A program made the position numbers and the translations under genes. The notes under the pieces are model-generated. The model was not told the DNA's origin and searched no databases. It worked only from the letters and a program-made list of their open reading frames with translations. Shown here piece by piece: positions 27,158-38,136 of a DNA stretch of 64,000 bases (the first letter of the stretch is position 1; each line of letters begins with the position of its first letter). Where the stretch lies: the NCBI RefSeq assembly GCF_014192055.1, contig NZ_JACHXM010000002.1:62001-126000 (forward strand). The letters run 5' to 3'. The stretch comes from Halomonas organivorans. Lineage in GTDB: Bacteria; Pseudomonadota; Gammaproteobacteria; Pseudomonadales; Halomonadaceae.

Positions 27158-27231
27158 GGCTGGATGGCAGAGTGGTTATGCAGCGGACTGCAACTCCGTG
27201 TACGCCGGTTCGATTCCGACTCCAGCCTCCA
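27158..27231 (+). tRNA. tRNA-Cys (GCA)
   Basis: A 74-nt tRNA with encoded CCA. Acceptor GGCTGGA pairs with TCCAGCC, discriminator is U as in tRNA-Cys, and stem GCGGA/TCCGT carries loop CTGCAAC with anticodon GCA. 28 bp after tRNA-Gly. Confidence 0.97.
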
Positions 27232-27260
27232 TCATTCCTTTAGCTGCCCGCTCGAACCCC

Positions 27261-27347
27261 GCCCGGATGGCGAAATTGGTAGACGCAAGGGACTTAAAAT
27301 CCCTCGGTGGCAACACCGTGCCGGTTCGAGCCCGGCTCCGGGCACCA
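27261..27347 (+). tRNA. tRNA-Leu (TAA)
   Basis: An 87-nt class II tRNA with encoded CCA. Acceptor GCCCGGA pairs with TCCGGGC, anticodon stem AGGGA/TCCCT holds loop CTTAAAA with anticodon TAA, and a long variable arm (CGGTGGCAACACCG) follows. Gly-Cys-Leu order after pgsA is conserved in related genera. Confidence 0.97.
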
Positions 27348-27396
27348 TGATTTCCCCGACCCTCCAGAGCCGGCACGCGAACGGTATATCACGCTC

Positions 27397-28554
27397 ATGA
27401 AGCTGGCGCGCCTGCTACGCGACCCCTACTTCACCAATCGCCATCGCCGCATTCTCCATGTGCTGCGCGTCGCCTTGGCACTGGTCATCGCCTACGCCAT
27501 CACCGAACCCTTCGATATTCCCCATCGAGGCTGGGCCCTGGTCAGCACCGTCATGGTCATGGGCAACCTGCCGCATATCGGTGGCGTGCTCGACAAGGGA
27601 CGCCAGCGCCTGCTCGGTACTCTACTGGGCGCACTGTGGGGCCTGATGTTGATCATCCTCCCACTGCCCTGGCCCGGCCTGCTGCCTCTCGGCACCCTGG
27701 CTGGCATCGCCGTGGCGACCTGGACCACCTTCGCCAAGCGCTATGGCTATGGAGGGCTGATGTTCACCATCAGCCTGTTGCTGGTGGTCGGCGGCGGCAC
27801 CCCTGAACTGGACGTGGCCCTGTGGCGCAGCCTGAACGTGCTGCTGGGTACCCTGATCGGGATCGGCGTCACAGTGCTGGTCCTGCCACACAAGGCGACC
27901 GATCTGCTGCGTTTTGCCATGGCGGACAACCTGGACCACATGGCACGCCTCTATCACGCCCACACCTCGGCCAGCGCTCCCGTCGATCTCGATACGCGAA
28001 GCCTGCTCAAGGCATGCAGCAAACTGCTGGTGAAACAGCGCGGCCTGGTCGATGCCATCCATCGTGAGCACCGCCTCACCCGCGGCGAACAGGACGACCT
28101 CATCTCCCTGCAGCGGCGCATGTTCTCGACCATCGAGCTGCTGCTCGAGACCCATTGGAACACCCGCGCCGGCCATGAGCGCATCGACGCCATGCAGGGC
28201 CTGCGTGACCAGCAACACACTCTGGCTCGCGGCATCGGCACCCTGGCCTTCCAGGTTCGCACCGGCCGCCCCATCGAGGTGGTACTCACTCCCTTCGACC
28301 TGCAGCGGCATGCAGACCTGGCCAACGATGCCTATGGCAGCGACGGACGCCGTCTGTTCAGCCCCAGCGGTTACCTGTGGCTGAATCGCGAACTGGCCCG
28401 CCTGACCGGTGAGCTCATCGAGCGCCTGGGCAGCCTGGAACGCTTGCCTAGCCGGCGGCTGCGCAAGGGCGCCAAGCGACACGGCCTGCTCTCCCCTCGC
28501 GACACGACAGATTCCCAACACAAGGACAGCCCGGATGAACGACGGCAAGCATGA
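27397..28554 (+). CDS. FUSC-family inner-membrane protein (YccS/AaeB-like)
   Basis: A 385-residue membrane protein. Residues 20-170 hold six hydrophobic helices of the FUSC (fusaric acid resistance/aromatic acid exporter) half-domain, with the conserved GTLLGALWG and NVLLGTLIGIGV glycine-rich segments. The C-terminal 200 residues are a soluble, mostly helical cytoplasmic region. It probably exports aromatic or organic acids, but no substrate can be assigned. It starts 49 bp after tRNA-Leu and its last 20 bp overlap nadB. Confidence 0.85.
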   Translation: MKLARLLRDPYFTNRHRRILHVLRVALALVIAYAITEPFDIPHRGWALVSTVMVMGNLPHIGGVLDKGRQRLLGTLLGALWGLMLIILPLPWPGLLPLGTLAGIAVATWTTFAKRYGYGGLMFTISLLLVVGGGTPELDVALWRSLNVLLGTLIGIGVTVLVLPHKATDLLRFAMADNLDHMARLYHAHTSASAPVDLDTRSLLKACSKLLVKQRGLVDAIHREHRLTRGEQDDLISLQRRMFSTIELLLETHWNTRAGHERIDAMQGLRDQQHTLARGIGTLAFQVRTGRPIEVVLTPFDLQRHADLANDAYGSDGRRLFSPSGYLWLNRELARLTGELIERLGSLERLPSRRLRKGAKRHGLLSPRDTTDSQHKDSPDERRQA

Positions 28555-30121
28555 AGTGCTGATCATCGGCGGTGGCATCGCCGGCCTGGTGCTGGCCCTG
28601 GAAGTCGCCGATCGACGCCCCGTGACGCTGCTGCAGCCAGCTCGCGACGGCCTGGGGGCCAGCCGCTGGGCGCAGGGCGGCATCGCGGCCGTCTTGTCGC
28701 CGGACGACGACATCGAGGCCCACGTGGCCGACACCCTGATCGCCGGGGACGGCCTGTGCGACGAGGCAGCGGTACGCTTCACCGTAGAGCAAGGCCCCGC
28801 GGCCATTGCCTGGCTGCTGTCTCTGGGCGTCCCCTTCACGCCGGATCCTGACCCGAACGCCGGCTACCCCTATCACCTGACCCGGGAAGGCGGCCACGGT
28901 GCGCGGCGCATCATCCATGCCGACGACGCCACCGGCCGCGCCGTGGTCGAGACGCTACGCCGGCATGTCGAGGCCCATCCGGCGATCCGACTGCGCACCG
29001 ACCTGACCGCCATCGGCCTGATCGGCGACCGCGCCGGCCAGTGTCGCGGCGCCCGTTGCCTCGATGCGGCAGGGCAACTGCACGAGCTGCGAGCCGACGA
29101 CACCGTCCTGGCCACTGGCGGCGCCAGCGGCCTGTTCCGACATACCACCAGCCCGAATCCGGCCTGTGGCGAGGGCATGATGATGGCCGCCGAGCTAGGC
29201 GCCGAGCTGATGAACCTGGAGTTCCAGCAGTTTCATCCCACCTGTCTCTTCGATCCCGACGGCCCGCCCTTCCTGATCAGCGAGGCGGTGCGCGGCGAAG
29301 GAGGGCTGCTGCTCGATGTCGAGGGCCGACGCTTCATGCCGGACGTCGATTCGCGCGCCGAGCTGGCGCCGCGCGACGTGGTGGCCCGCGCCATCGACGC
29401 TCAGATGCAGCGCAGCGGACAGGGGCACGTCTGGCTCGACATCCGTCACCTGGGCGAGGCGGCCATCCGCCACCACTTTCCCACCATCCATGCCCATTGC
29501 TTGAGCCGAGGGATCGACATTGCCAGCGCTCCCATTCCGGTAGTACCCGCGGCCCACTATAGCTGTGGCGGGATCAGCACCAGTCTCGAGGGCGCCACCA
29601 CGGTGCCACGCCTCTACGCCGTCGGCGAGGTCGCCGGCACCGGCCTGCACGGCGCCAATCGCATGGCCAGCAATTCTCTGCTGGAATGCCTGGCCTTCGC
29701 ACGCAGCTGCGCACGGCGACTGCGTCATGCCAGGCCGGCCAACGAGGCTCCGCTGACGCCCTGGCAGGCCGGCAGCGCGCGGATATCCGAGGAAGAATGC
29801 CTGGCGCTGCTGGCCGAGCTGCGTGAGGTCATGAGCGCCCGCGTGGCCATCGTGCGCCGCGACAGCGGACTCGATGAGGCAGCCCGGTGCCTGGCCGAAC
29901 TCACTGACCGCCTGGCACCGCGCCTGGCCGATGCCGTGCCAAGCGTCGAGCTCGCGAGCTTGTGGCATGCCCTGCGCCTGGCACGACTCACCGTGGCCAG
30001 CGCCACTGCACGCCGCGAGTCCCGGGGCCTGCACTTCAACCCCGACTGCCCGCTGCATGGCGACGCGGCACCCCAAGCATCTCGGGTCCACCTGAGCGAC
30101 CTCGACACCGAGCGAACCTGA
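28535..30121 (+). CDS. nadB: L-aspartate oxidase
   Basis: A 528-residue FAD flavoprotein that oxidises L-aspartate to iminoaspartate, the first step of NAD synthesis. The FAD motif VLIIGGGIAGLVLALEVA is near the N-terminus. The family segments ASRWAQGGIAAV, HTTSPNPACGEGMMMA, QFHPTCLFD, AAHYSCGGI and HGANRMASNSLLECLAF are all present. ATG at 28535 is chosen from the family N-terminus; it overlaps the FUSC gene by 20 bp. Convergent with ygfX, 7 bp apart. Confidence 0.97.
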   Translation: MNDGKHEVLIIGGGIAGLVLALEVADRRPVTLLQPARDGLGASRWAQGGIAAVLSPDDDIEAHVADTLIAGDGLCDEAAVRFTVEQGPAAIAWLLSLGVPFTPDPDPNAGYPYHLTREGGHGARRIIHADDATGRAVVETLRRHVEAHPAIRLRTDLTAIGLIGDRAGQCRGARCLDAAGQLHELRADDTVLATGGASGLFRHTTSPNPACGEGMMMAAELGAELMNLEFQQFHPTCLFDPDGPPFLISEAVRGEGGLLLDVEGRRFMPDVDSRAELAPRDVVARAIDAQMQRSGQGHVWLDIRHLGEAAIRHHFPTIHAHCLSRGIDIASAPIPVVPAAHYSCGGISTSLEGATTVPRLYAVGEVAGTGLHGANRMASNSLLECLAFARSCARRLRHARPANEAPLTPWQAGSARISEEECLALLAELREVMSARVAIVRRDSGLDEAARCLAELTDRLAPRLADAVPSVELASLWHALRLARLTVASATARRESRGLHFNPDCPLHGDAAPQASRVHLSDLDTERT

Positions 30122-30128
30122 CAGACGC

Positions 30129-30527
30129 CTAGGGCAGGCTGACCAGCATCCGGCGCAACTGCCTCAGCGACTCGGCATCGCTGCTGTCCGGCCATAGCCA
30201 GAGACGCCGCCCGTCGAGGCGCAGGCCGATCAGCAAGGGGCCGAGATAGTCGCAGCGCAGCGCCGTCTCCCGCCATTCCTGGCAACCCGACTCGCGCCAG
30301 GCCCACTGCGCAACGCCACCATCCCGAGGCTGGTGACGAAGCTGGCCAGCGGGACAGCGCCGCACGTCGAGCAAGAGGAGAGCCGCCAGGCTCGAGGCCG
30401 CCAGCAGCGTGACCCAGCCGGGGGCGTATCCCCCCAGCCATCCCACGACACCCAGTGCCACCAGACACTGGGCGAGCAGCGACGCTCTAGAGGGTGCGAT
30501 AGTGATCGTTATCGGTGGTCTCGGCAT
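30129..30527 (-). CDS. ygfX: YgfX-family small membrane protein
   Basis: A 132-residue protein with two adjacent hydrophobic helices near the N-terminus (LLAQCLVALGVVGWLGGY and WVTLLAASSLAALLLL) and a soluble C-terminal part. This is the layout of YgfX/CptA, encoded next to sdhE in enterobacteria. Here it overlaps sdhE by 41 bp, matching that arrangement. Reported roles of the family (with SdhE, or as a membrane toxin-like factor) are not testable from this sequence; similarity is mostly by context and topology. Confidence 0.78.
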   Translation of the reverse strand: MPRPPITITIAPSRASLLAQCLVALGVVGWLGGYAPGWVTLLAASSLAALLLLDVRRCPAGQLRHQPRDGGVAQWAWRESGCQEWRETALRCDYLGPLLIGLRLDGRRLWLWPDSSDAESLRQLRRMLVSLP

Positions 30528-30780
30528 GCTCGACGATCATCTTGACGATACGGCGACGCTCGGGCTCCTCGGGCCATTCACGGCGCATCAACCAGGCGAA
30601 GAGATCCTGGTCCTCTTCGTCGATCAGTATCCGGTAGGCGGTCTGATCGCGCTCGTCGAGGTCGTCATAGCGCTGCTCGAGGAAGGGAATCAGCAGCAGG
30701 TCAAGCTCCCACATGCCGCGACGGGAATGCCAATACAGGCGCTTGCGGAGGGCGGCTGCCGCAGACGAATCATCGTTCAA
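30487..30780 (-). CDS. sdhE: FAD assembly factor SdhE
   Basis: A 97-residue helical protein that promotes covalent flavinylation of succinate dehydrogenase and fumarate reductase. The family motif RGMWELD (R-G-x2-E) and [15 protein letters not shown] are present. The start is TTG at 30780, with GAGG six bases upstream; no ATG gives the right N-terminus. It overlaps ygfX. The 200 bp to ihfB on the other side hold both promoters; no further gene is seen. Confidence 0.93.
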   Translation of the reverse strand: MNDDSSAAAALRKRLYWHSRRGMWELDLLLIPFLEQRYDDLDERDQTAYRILIDEEDQDLFAWLMRREWPEEPERRRIVKMIVEHAETTDNDHYRTL

Positions 30781-30991
30781 GGTCGGCCTCGTCGATTGCG
30801 TGAGTGAGGGCACAGTATACCCGAGCCCCCCCAACCCCGGGATAGCCCCCGTTGGATACATCCCCCCTTCCGTTGCCGTTTCGGGGGCCAGCGGTCTAGT
30901 GCGTTGTTTTATCGAGAGTTGCACAGTATGCTTTGAGAGACGATCGCCTAGAGCCGCCTCGGTCCAGGCCTGGACAGCACGGAGAGAGCCG

Positions 30992-31288
30992 ATGACCAAG
31001 TCCGAACTGATCGAACAGATTGCCATGCGACAGCCGGAGCTGTCCGTCAAGGACGTCGAGGCCGCCGTCCGCATGATCCTCGACGACATCACCGACACCT
31101 TGGCAGACGGTGGGCGCGTCGAAATCCGCGGTTTCGGCAGTTTCTCGCTGCACTACCGCGAGCCGCGCATCGGCCGTAACCCCAAGACCGGCGAACCGGT
31201 CGCGCTCGACGGCAAGTTCGTGCCACACTTCAAGCCCGGCAAGGAGCTGCGCGAACAGGTGGACGCCAGTCGCGCCCTCGGTTACTGA
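30992..31288 (+). CDS. ihfB: Integration host factor beta subunit
   Basis: A 98-residue DNA-bending protein of the HU/IHF family. The beta-arm segment is [11 protein letters not shown] with the intercalating proline, and [12 protein letters not shown] precedes it. Starts [11 protein letters not shown] as in IhfB. IHF may also serve the sigma-54 promoter of the phenol genes in this window. The order ihfB-lapA-lapB-pyrF matches E. coli, though rpsA is not upstream here. Confidence 0.97.
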   Translation: MTKSELIEQIAMRQPELSVKDVEAAVRMILDDITDTLADGGRVEIRGFGSFSLHYREPRIGRNPKTGEPVALDGKFVPHFKPGKELREQVDASRALGY

Positions 31289-31341
31289 CCGCCGGTCACG
31301 CGCCGGCCTCCCCTCCTTCAACTCGATACGGGAATTCATAC

Positions 31342-31647
31342 ATGCGTTGGCTCAAAGGCCTGATCCTGGCCGTCATCCTGCTGGTGGTGCTGCTGGTCGG
31401 CATCCTCTTCGCCGTCAACAACCAGCAGTCTCTTCCTCTTAACCTGATCTGGATCGAACTGCCGCCGGCCTCGCTCTCCGTCTGGCTGCTGGCTTCTCTT
31501 GCCGTCGGTGTCTTCCTTGGCATGCTCGCCATGAGCGGCGTATATCTGCGTCTGCGCGCCCTGCTGACCCGAGCCCAACGCCACAATCAGCAGCAACGCA
31601 AGGAACTCGACAAGCTGCGTATCCAGGAGATGAAGGAACTGCCCTGA
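31342..31647 (+). CDS. lapA: Lipopolysaccharide assembly protein A (LapA/YciS)
   Basis: A 101-residue membrane protein with two helices (about 4-27 and 42-65) separated by the conserved NNQQSLPLNLIW segment, then a basic coiled-coil tail. It works with LapB in control of LPS synthesis through LpxC degradation by FtsH. lapB starts 2 bp after its stop. Confidence 0.94.
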   Translation: MRWLKGLILAVILLVVLLVGILFAVNNQQSLPLNLIWIELPPASLSVWLLASLAVGVFLGMLAMSGVYLRLRALLTRAQRHNQQQRKELDKLRIQEMKELP

Positions 31648-31649
31648 GC

Positions 31650-32834
31650 ATGCCCGATGTTCTGCTGCTGGCCCTATTGTTGGCAGCGGTCGCCATCGGT
31701 TGGTGGCTGGGCCGCCGCGAACGGCGGGCCACCGATACCAATGGGTCATCCCCAACCCTGGCCCGCGACTACTTCGTGGGCCTGAACTACCTGCTCAACG
31801 ACCAGCAGGACCGCGCCATCGAAACCTTCATCGGCGCCCTGGAAGTCAACAGCGACACCATCGAGACCCACATCGCCCTGGGCAACCTGTTCCGTTCGCG
31901 CGGCGAGGCCGACCGAGCGGTGAAGATTCATCAGAACCTGCTGGCACGTCCCACCCTCAGTGCCGAACAGAGCGACCGGGTGCAACTGGAACTCTCGCGC
32001 GACTTCCTTCAACTGGGCTTGCTGGATCGCGCCGAGCGACTGCTGCAGACGCTGGTCAAGGATAGCCAGCACGACGAGCATCGTCAGGCGGCCAGGCATC
32101 TGCTGGTCGACCTGCTGGAGCGAGAAGGCGAATTCCAGCAGGCGCTCGACGTGGCCCAGCCGGCACTGGTGAAGGAAAGCGACGATGTGCGCCGCGCCGC
32201 CGCACACTGGCTATGTGAACTCGCCGTGCAGGAACGCCGGTCGGCGAGCCCGGCCCTGGCGAACCGTCACCTCAAGCAGGCCCTGGCCACTGACCGGCGC
32301 TGCGTTCGCGCCAACCTGCTGCTGGCCGAGATGGCACTGGATACCGGGCACTATCGCCAGGCAATCCGCCTGCTGCAACGCATTCCCGAGCAGGACAAGA
32401 CCTTCATTCCCACCCTGCTCGAGCCGCTCGCCCGCGCCTATCGCCTGCTCGATGACGAGGTCGGCCTGATCCGTCATCTCGAATCGCTGCTCGAGATCGC
32501 TCCCTATACCAGCGTCATCATCCTGCTCGCCGAGACGCTGTGCCGCCACCATGGCGATACTCAAGCCGCGCTGACCCTCTTGACCCGCGAACTCGAGCGC
32601 TCACCGAGCCTCGGTGCTGTCGACTACCTGATTCGCCTCTACCATCAGCAGGAAGGTTCCCGCGTGGACCGGCGCATCGAGCTGCTTCAGCGCCATACCC
32701 ACACCCTGCTCAAGGCCCTGCCTCGCCACCGTTGCCGGCGCTGCGGATTCAGCGGCGAACAGCTCCACTGGCAGTGCCCCCGCTGTCGCAGCTGGGGCAC
32801 CACCAAGCCGATCACCGGCATCGAAGGCGAATAG
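31650..32834 (+). CDS. lapB: Lipopolysaccharide assembly protein B (LapB/YciM)
   Basis: A 394-residue protein with one N-terminal membrane helix (about 2-20), a row of TPR helices (about 35-350) and a C-terminal rubredoxin-like zinc domain with two CxxC pairs (CRRCGFSG and CPRCRSW). It recruits LpxC to FtsH and so balances LPS and phospholipid. Full length for the family. Convergent with pyrF, 10 bp apart. Confidence 0.96.
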   Translation: MPDVLLLALLLAAVAIGWWLGRRERRATDTNGSSPTLARDYFVGLNYLLNDQQDRAIETFIGALEVNSDTIETHIALGNLFRSRGEADRAVKIHQNLLARPTLSAEQSDRVQLELSRDFLQLGLLDRAERLLQTLVKDSQHDEHRQAARHLLVDLLEREGEFQQALDVAQPALVKESDDVRRAAAHWLCELAVQERRSASPALANRHLKQALATDRRCVRANLLLAEMALDTGHYRQAIRLLQRIPEQDKTFIPTLLEPLARAYRLLDDEVGLIRHLESLLEIAPYTSVIILLAETLCRHHGDTQAALTLLTRELERSPSLGAVDYLIRLYHQQEGSRVDRRIELLQRHTHTLLKALPRHRCRRCGFSGEQLHWQCPRCRSWGTTKPITGIEGE

Positions 32835-32844
32835 CCGTACCGCT

Positions 32845-33546
32845 TCAGCCGGCCGCCAGCTCGGCCTCGATAGCGCTCAGCGCTGCCATGGGATCGTCGG
32901 CCTGAGTCACCGGCCGGCCCACCACCAGGTGGGTACTCCCGGCGCCCATGGCCGCCGCCGGCGTCATCACGCGCCGCTGATCGCCGGCCTCCGCCGTCGC
33001 CGGTCGAATGCCTGGCGTGACCTTGAGAAAGCCATCGCCGCACAGTGCCCGCAGACGCTCGGCTTCCTGTGCCGAGCACACGACGCCGTCCATGCCGCTG
33101 TCGCGAGCCAGTATCGCCAGCCGCTCAACCTGCTCGGCGGGCGATACGCCGACGCCCACCTCGGCCAGATCCTCGGCCGCCATGCTGGTCAGGACTGTCA
33201 CCGCGATCAGGTGAGTCGAGAGGCCGTGCTGGACCAGGCGCTGCTTGGCCGCCTCCATCATTCGCCGACCGCCACCGGCGTGGACGTTGACCATCCATAC
33301 GCCCTGCTCGGCCGCCGCCTGTACGGCGCCGGCCACGGTGTTGGGGATGTCATGAAACTTGAGGTCCAGAAACACCTCGAAGCAACGCCCGTGCAAGGCT
33401 TCGAGCACATCGGGGCCGCTGCGGGTGAACAGCTCCTTGCCAACCTTGACTCGGCAGCGCGCCGGATCCAGGCGATCGGCCATGCACAGGGCGGCATCCA
33501 GAGAGGCGTAGTCAAGGGCGATGATCAGGGGAGACACGGTGGGCAC
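32845..33546 (-). CDS. pyrF: Orotidine 5'-phosphate decarboxylase
   Basis: A 233-residue TIM-barrel enzyme for the last step of UMP synthesis. The catalytic D-x-K-x2-D motif is in [12 protein letters not shown], with the first Asp near IALDYAS and the phosphate loop in VVGRPVTQA. Length and motifs fit group 1 bacterial PyrF. Leftward, opposite to ihfB-lapA-lapB. Confidence 0.97.
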   Translation of the reverse strand: MPTVSPLIIALDYASLDAALCMADRLDPARCRVKVGKELFTRSGPDVLEALHGRCFEVFLDLKFHDIPNTVAGAVQAAAEQGVWMVNVHAGGGRRMMEAAKQRLVQHGLSTHLIAVTVLTSMAAEDLAEVGVGVSPAEQVERLAILARDSGMDGVVCSAQEAERLRALCGDGFLKVTPGIRPATAEAGDQRRVMTPAAAMGAGSTHLVVGRPVTQADDPMAALSAIEAELAAG

Positions 33547-33748
33547 GGGCTGGCTCCTGGCAACGAAATGAACCCGCGCAGTATATCAGCCATGTTCCAT
33601 CACACGTCGGCTGATCTCGTCGCAATCCCGTCCTTGATCACCGGAATCACGCATCACCATCGGCTGACATGGCGACAGGCACCCCGGCACTAGGTTGAAG
33701 ACAGGTGCCATGAGAGCACCTACCTTAAAACTGCTGGAGATGTCGCTC

Positions 33749-34030
33749 ATGAAAATGATATCCAAGGAAGGCGTCGCTGCACTGTGCCTGATGATGATGC
33801 TGGGACTGGCCACTCCGACGCTCGCCCAGGAGAACGCCACCCCGATCAACGTCAATACCGCCGATGCCGCCCTGCTGGCCGAGCTGCCGGGCATCGGCGA
33901 GACGAAAGCCGCCGCCATCGTCAAGGATCGCGAAGCCAATGGGCCCTTCGAGTCGGCCAACGACCTGGCCCGGGTCAGCGGTATTGGCGAGGCCACCGTG
34001 GAGGGGCTCGCTGACCAGGTCACCTTCTAG
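33749..34030 (+). CDS. ComEA-family helix-hairpin-helix protein, secreted
   Basis: A 93-residue protein with a signal peptide (about 1-27, cleavage near TLA-QE) and a single ComEA-type HhH domain (INVNTADAALLAELPGIGETKA, FESANDLARVSGIGEATVEGL). Such proteins bind double-stranded DNA in the periplasm and can help DNA uptake; the small gammaproteobacterial type is often of unproved function. Start at ATG 33749 is set by GGAG 10 bp upstream. The 237 bp that follow hold no gene. Confidence 0.9.
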   Translation: MKMISKEGVAALCLMMMLGLATPTLAQENATPINVNTADAALLAELPGIGETKAAAIVKDREANGPFESANDLARVSGIGEATVEGLADQVTF

Positions 34031-34267
34031 CGCCGCGAATTCTGGCACCTCGAATCAGAGGCTGATCCCGACATGCTGGCGGCCCCCTGGGCCGCCAGGC
34101 TTGCCACCCACCTCCGGCACGGGCCGCCCGGGAAAACACCGAGTCGATGGCGGCGCTCGACATCATGGCCGTCGACGGTACGCGTTCTCCTCACTGAACA
34201 GGCCACCGTCTACGACAGCATGTGCCGACGGCGTCCTTCGCCCGCAGTCCATCAGTCCCCCCTGAGG

Positions 34268-35029
34268 CTATACCCTGAGCCCGCCGTCACACTCCACGAC
34301 TCGCCCGGTGAAATAGTCATTGGCAAAGATGAACGCCACGCTCTCGGCAATATCGTCGGGTTGTCCCATGTGCCCCAGCGGGATGCCGCCAGTGATGCGC
34401 TCGCGTATGTCCTCGCGCAGCTCCGCCGTCATCTCGGTCTCGATGAAACCCGGCGCCACCGCTCCCACCCGGATGCCGTGGCGTGCCAGCTCCTGGGCCC
34501 AGGTCACGGTCAGCGAGGCGACGCCGGCCTTGGCCGCCGCATAGTTGCTCTGGCCCACGTTGCCCCCGCGAACCACGCTGGAGATATTGACGATCACACC
34601 CGGGCGACCGGCCTCGACCATTCGCGCCGCCGCCTCCCGACCGCACAGGAAGACCCCCGTCAGGTTGACGTCGATCACCTGGCGCCAGCGTTCCAGCGAC
34701 AGCGTCTCCAGCACTTCTCCGTCGCGCGCCTTGACCAGCAACCCGTCGCGCACGATCCCGGCATTGTTGACCAAGCCGTCCAGCGGACCCAGCGCCTCGG
34801 TGACCGCGGAGAAGGCCGCCGTCACCGAGCCCTCGTCGGCCACGTCGACGACGAAACCTCGCGCCGTGATGCCTGCGTCCGCCAGGCGGCCCACGGCCTC
34901 GTCCAACTGCTCGCCGTCTCGATCGAGCAGCGCCAGGATCGCGCCTTCCCTGCCCAGTCGTTCGGCCATCGCCAGGCCCAGGCCCCGCGCCCCGCCGGTG
35001 ATGGCGATGATGCAATCTTGGAGTGTCAT
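34268..35029 (-). CDS. FabG-like short-chain dehydrogenase/reductase
   Basis: A 253-residue classical SDR with TGGARGLG (11-18), NNAG (88-91), S150/S151, Y163 and K167. It resembles 3-oxoacyl-ACP reductase-like SDRs and ends in the usual [11 protein letters not shown]. It stands alone, not in a fatty-acid cluster, so the substrate is unknown and naming it fabG would be too specific. Confidence 0.88.
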   Translation of the reverse strand: MTLQDCIIAITGGARGLGLAMAERLGREGAILALLDRDGEQLDEAVGRLADAGITARGFVVDVADEGSVTAAFSAVTEALGPLDGLVNNAGIVRDGLLVKARDGEVLETLSLERWRQVIDVNLTGVFLCGREAAARMVEAGRPGVIVNISSVVRGGNVGQSNYAAAKAGVASLTVTWAQELARHGIRVGAVAPGFIETEMTAELREDIRERITGGIPLGHMGQPDDIAESVAFIFANDYFTGRVVECDGGLRV

Positions 35030-35217
35030 GGCTGTTCTCCCATCGAGGGTGTCATGTGTGCGGTCGGCTCGCTGGGCAAGCCACCGCTGCCAGGAGGTAC
35101 TTCATTAGCCTACCCCGTCTGCTGCGTTGCAACATCCTCTTTTGGTCGCGCTCGCAGCGGCTTGATTTTCACCGTCCGCGCCCCCACCTCCCGACTAATC
35201 GCCAACGCGGAGCCACC

Positions 35218-35730
35218 ATGCCTTTTCTCGCTCTCTTCACCGTCTTCGCCCTGCTCGACTTCGTGCTGCTGTTCACCGTCGGCAGCCATATCGGCCTGCT
35301 GACCACCCTGGCCCTGGTGCTGGGCACCGGCTTCCTCGGCCTGCATCTGATTCGCCGCGAGGGGGTCGCCACCTTCGCCCGCGCACAGGAACGCATGGCG
35401 CGGGGCGAACTGCCTTCCAGCGAGCTGCTTACCGGCGCGGCGCTGATTTTCGGTGGCGCCCTGCTCATGGCCCCGGGCTTCCTCTCCGACGCCCTGGGCT
35501 TCATGTGCCTGATACCCGATGCCCGCCGACTGCTCGGCAAGCTGCTCGGGCGCCTCGGGATGCGGCTACAGGGCGTGCATGTCCAGGCCGGGAGCTATCG
35601 CCCCCGCCAGGGGCACGACGCCGACTGGCAGCAGGCCGACGAGCCGTCTGCCCAGCGGTCCTCCTCGACCGACCAAGCCGGCGAACCGCTGGAGGGTGAT
35701 TTCATCGCCCACGACGAGCGGCGCGGCTGA
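35218..35730 (+). CDS. fxsA: FxsA-family membrane protein
   Basis: A 170-residue cytoplasmic-membrane protein with hydrophobic segments at about 3-45 and 73-95 and a polar C-terminal tail. It has the FxsA features VGSHIGLLTTLALVLGTGFLGL and GGALLMAPGFLSDALG. In E. coli FxsA affects exclusion of phage T7 by F plasmids and lies upstream of groES, as here. Preceded by the SDR gene in divergent orientation. Confidence 0.93.
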   Translation: MPFLALFTVFALLDFVLLFTVGSHIGLLTTLALVLGTGFLGLHLIRREGVATFARAQERMARGELPSSELLTGAALIFGGALLMAPGFLSDALGFMCLIPDARRLLGKLLGRLGMRLQGVHVQAGSYRPRQGHDADWQQADEPSAQRSSSTDQAGEPLEGDFIAHDERRG

Positions 35731-35755
35731 ACGTCAAAAAATTTTCCAAGGGGGG

Positions 35756-35784
35756 CTTGAAAGCCCATCGGCCAGCCCCACTTA
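35756..35784 (+). promoter_or_regulatory. Sigma-32-type heat-shock promoter of groESL
   Basis: CTTGAAA (35756-35762), a 13-bp spacer and CCCCACTTA (35776-35784) match the sigma-32 consensus CTTGAAA-N13-15-CCCCATNT. It lies 26 bp after fxsA and about 150 bp before groES. No CIRCE repeat is present. Confidence 0.85.
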
Positions 35785-35932
35785 TCCGACAGCAACGAGC
35801 TTCGGTCCCGGCCCGCCGGGATCATCCACACGGAAGGCAGACGCCTTCGCCCGTAGCCCAGCCTGCGGGTTGATGATGAAACCGCCGCGGCAGCGACGCC
35901 CGGCACAGCAAACCATCAGGAGAACGTGAGCA

Positions 35933-36226
35933 ATGAACATCCGTCCCTTGCACGATCGCGTCGTCATCCGTCGCGTTGAAGAAGAGCAGAAAACCGCAGG
36001 CGGCATCGTGCTCCCGGGCAGCGCCCAGGAAAAACCGACACGTGGCGAAGTCCTCGCCGTCGGTAACGGCCGGATTCTGGAAAGCGGTGACGTGCGTCCG
36101 CTCGACGTCAAGGTCGGCGACACCGTGATCTTCAAGGATGGCTTCGGCGTCGAGAAGCAGAAGATCGACGGCGAGGAAGTGCTGATCATGAGCGAATCCG
36201 ACATCCTGGCCGTCGTCGAAGGCTGA
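35933..36226 (+). CDS. groES: Co-chaperonin GroES
   Basis: A 97-residue GroES. The N-terminal [14 protein letters not shown], the mobile loop around [13 protein letters not shown] and the roof hairpin [10 protein letters not shown] are present. It caps GroEL during folding cycles. AGGAG is close upstream of the ATG. groEL follows after 58 bp in the same heat-shock operon. Confidence 0.98.
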   Translation: MNIRPLHDRVVIRRVEEEQKTAGGIVLPGSAQEKPTRGEVLAVGNGRILESGDVRPLDVKVGDTVIFKDGFGVEKQKIDGEEVLIMSESDILAVVEG

Positions 36227-36254
36227 GCCGCGACCGCCATACGCTCGAAACTGA

Positions 36255-37931
<1,677 letters not shown>

Positions 37932-37961
37932 CCTGCCCCCTGCCCCAGGCCTGGCCTGATC

Positions 37962-37996
37962 GAGCCCCCCGCCGGGAGACCGGCGGGGGGCTCTTT
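37962..37996 (+). terminator. Intrinsic terminator of groESL
   Basis: A 14-bp perfect stem (GAGCCCCCCGCCGG, loop GAGA, complement) ends at 37993 and is followed by TTT. It lies 30 bp after the groEL stop. Confidence 0.88.
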
Positions 37997-38000
37997 CGTC

Positions 38001-38059
38001 GATGCAAGGATGCAAGGATGCAAGGATGCAAGAAGGAAGAAGGAAGAAGGAAGAAGGAC
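38001..38059. repeat. Compound simple-sequence repeat upstream of trmJ
   Basis: Four exact copies of the 8-mer GATGCAAG (38001-38032) run directly into three copies of the 7-mer AAGGAAG plus a partial one (38033-38058). A pyrimidine tract at 38104-38131 (CTCTTCCCTCTTCTTCC) is complementary to the purine repeat and could pair with it in the trmJ leader. The tract starts just after the groEL terminator. Confidence 0.9.
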
Positions 38060-38136
38060 AAGGTAGAATCGCTGACGGCATGAATCACCCGGTCAATTCG
38101 CTGACTCTTCCCTCTTCTTCCTTGCCTCTTTTATCT

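Noticed and set aside
38001..38059. CRISPR-like short repeats
   Set aside because: Repeats are 7-8 bp, contiguous and without spacers, so this is a simple-sequence repeat.
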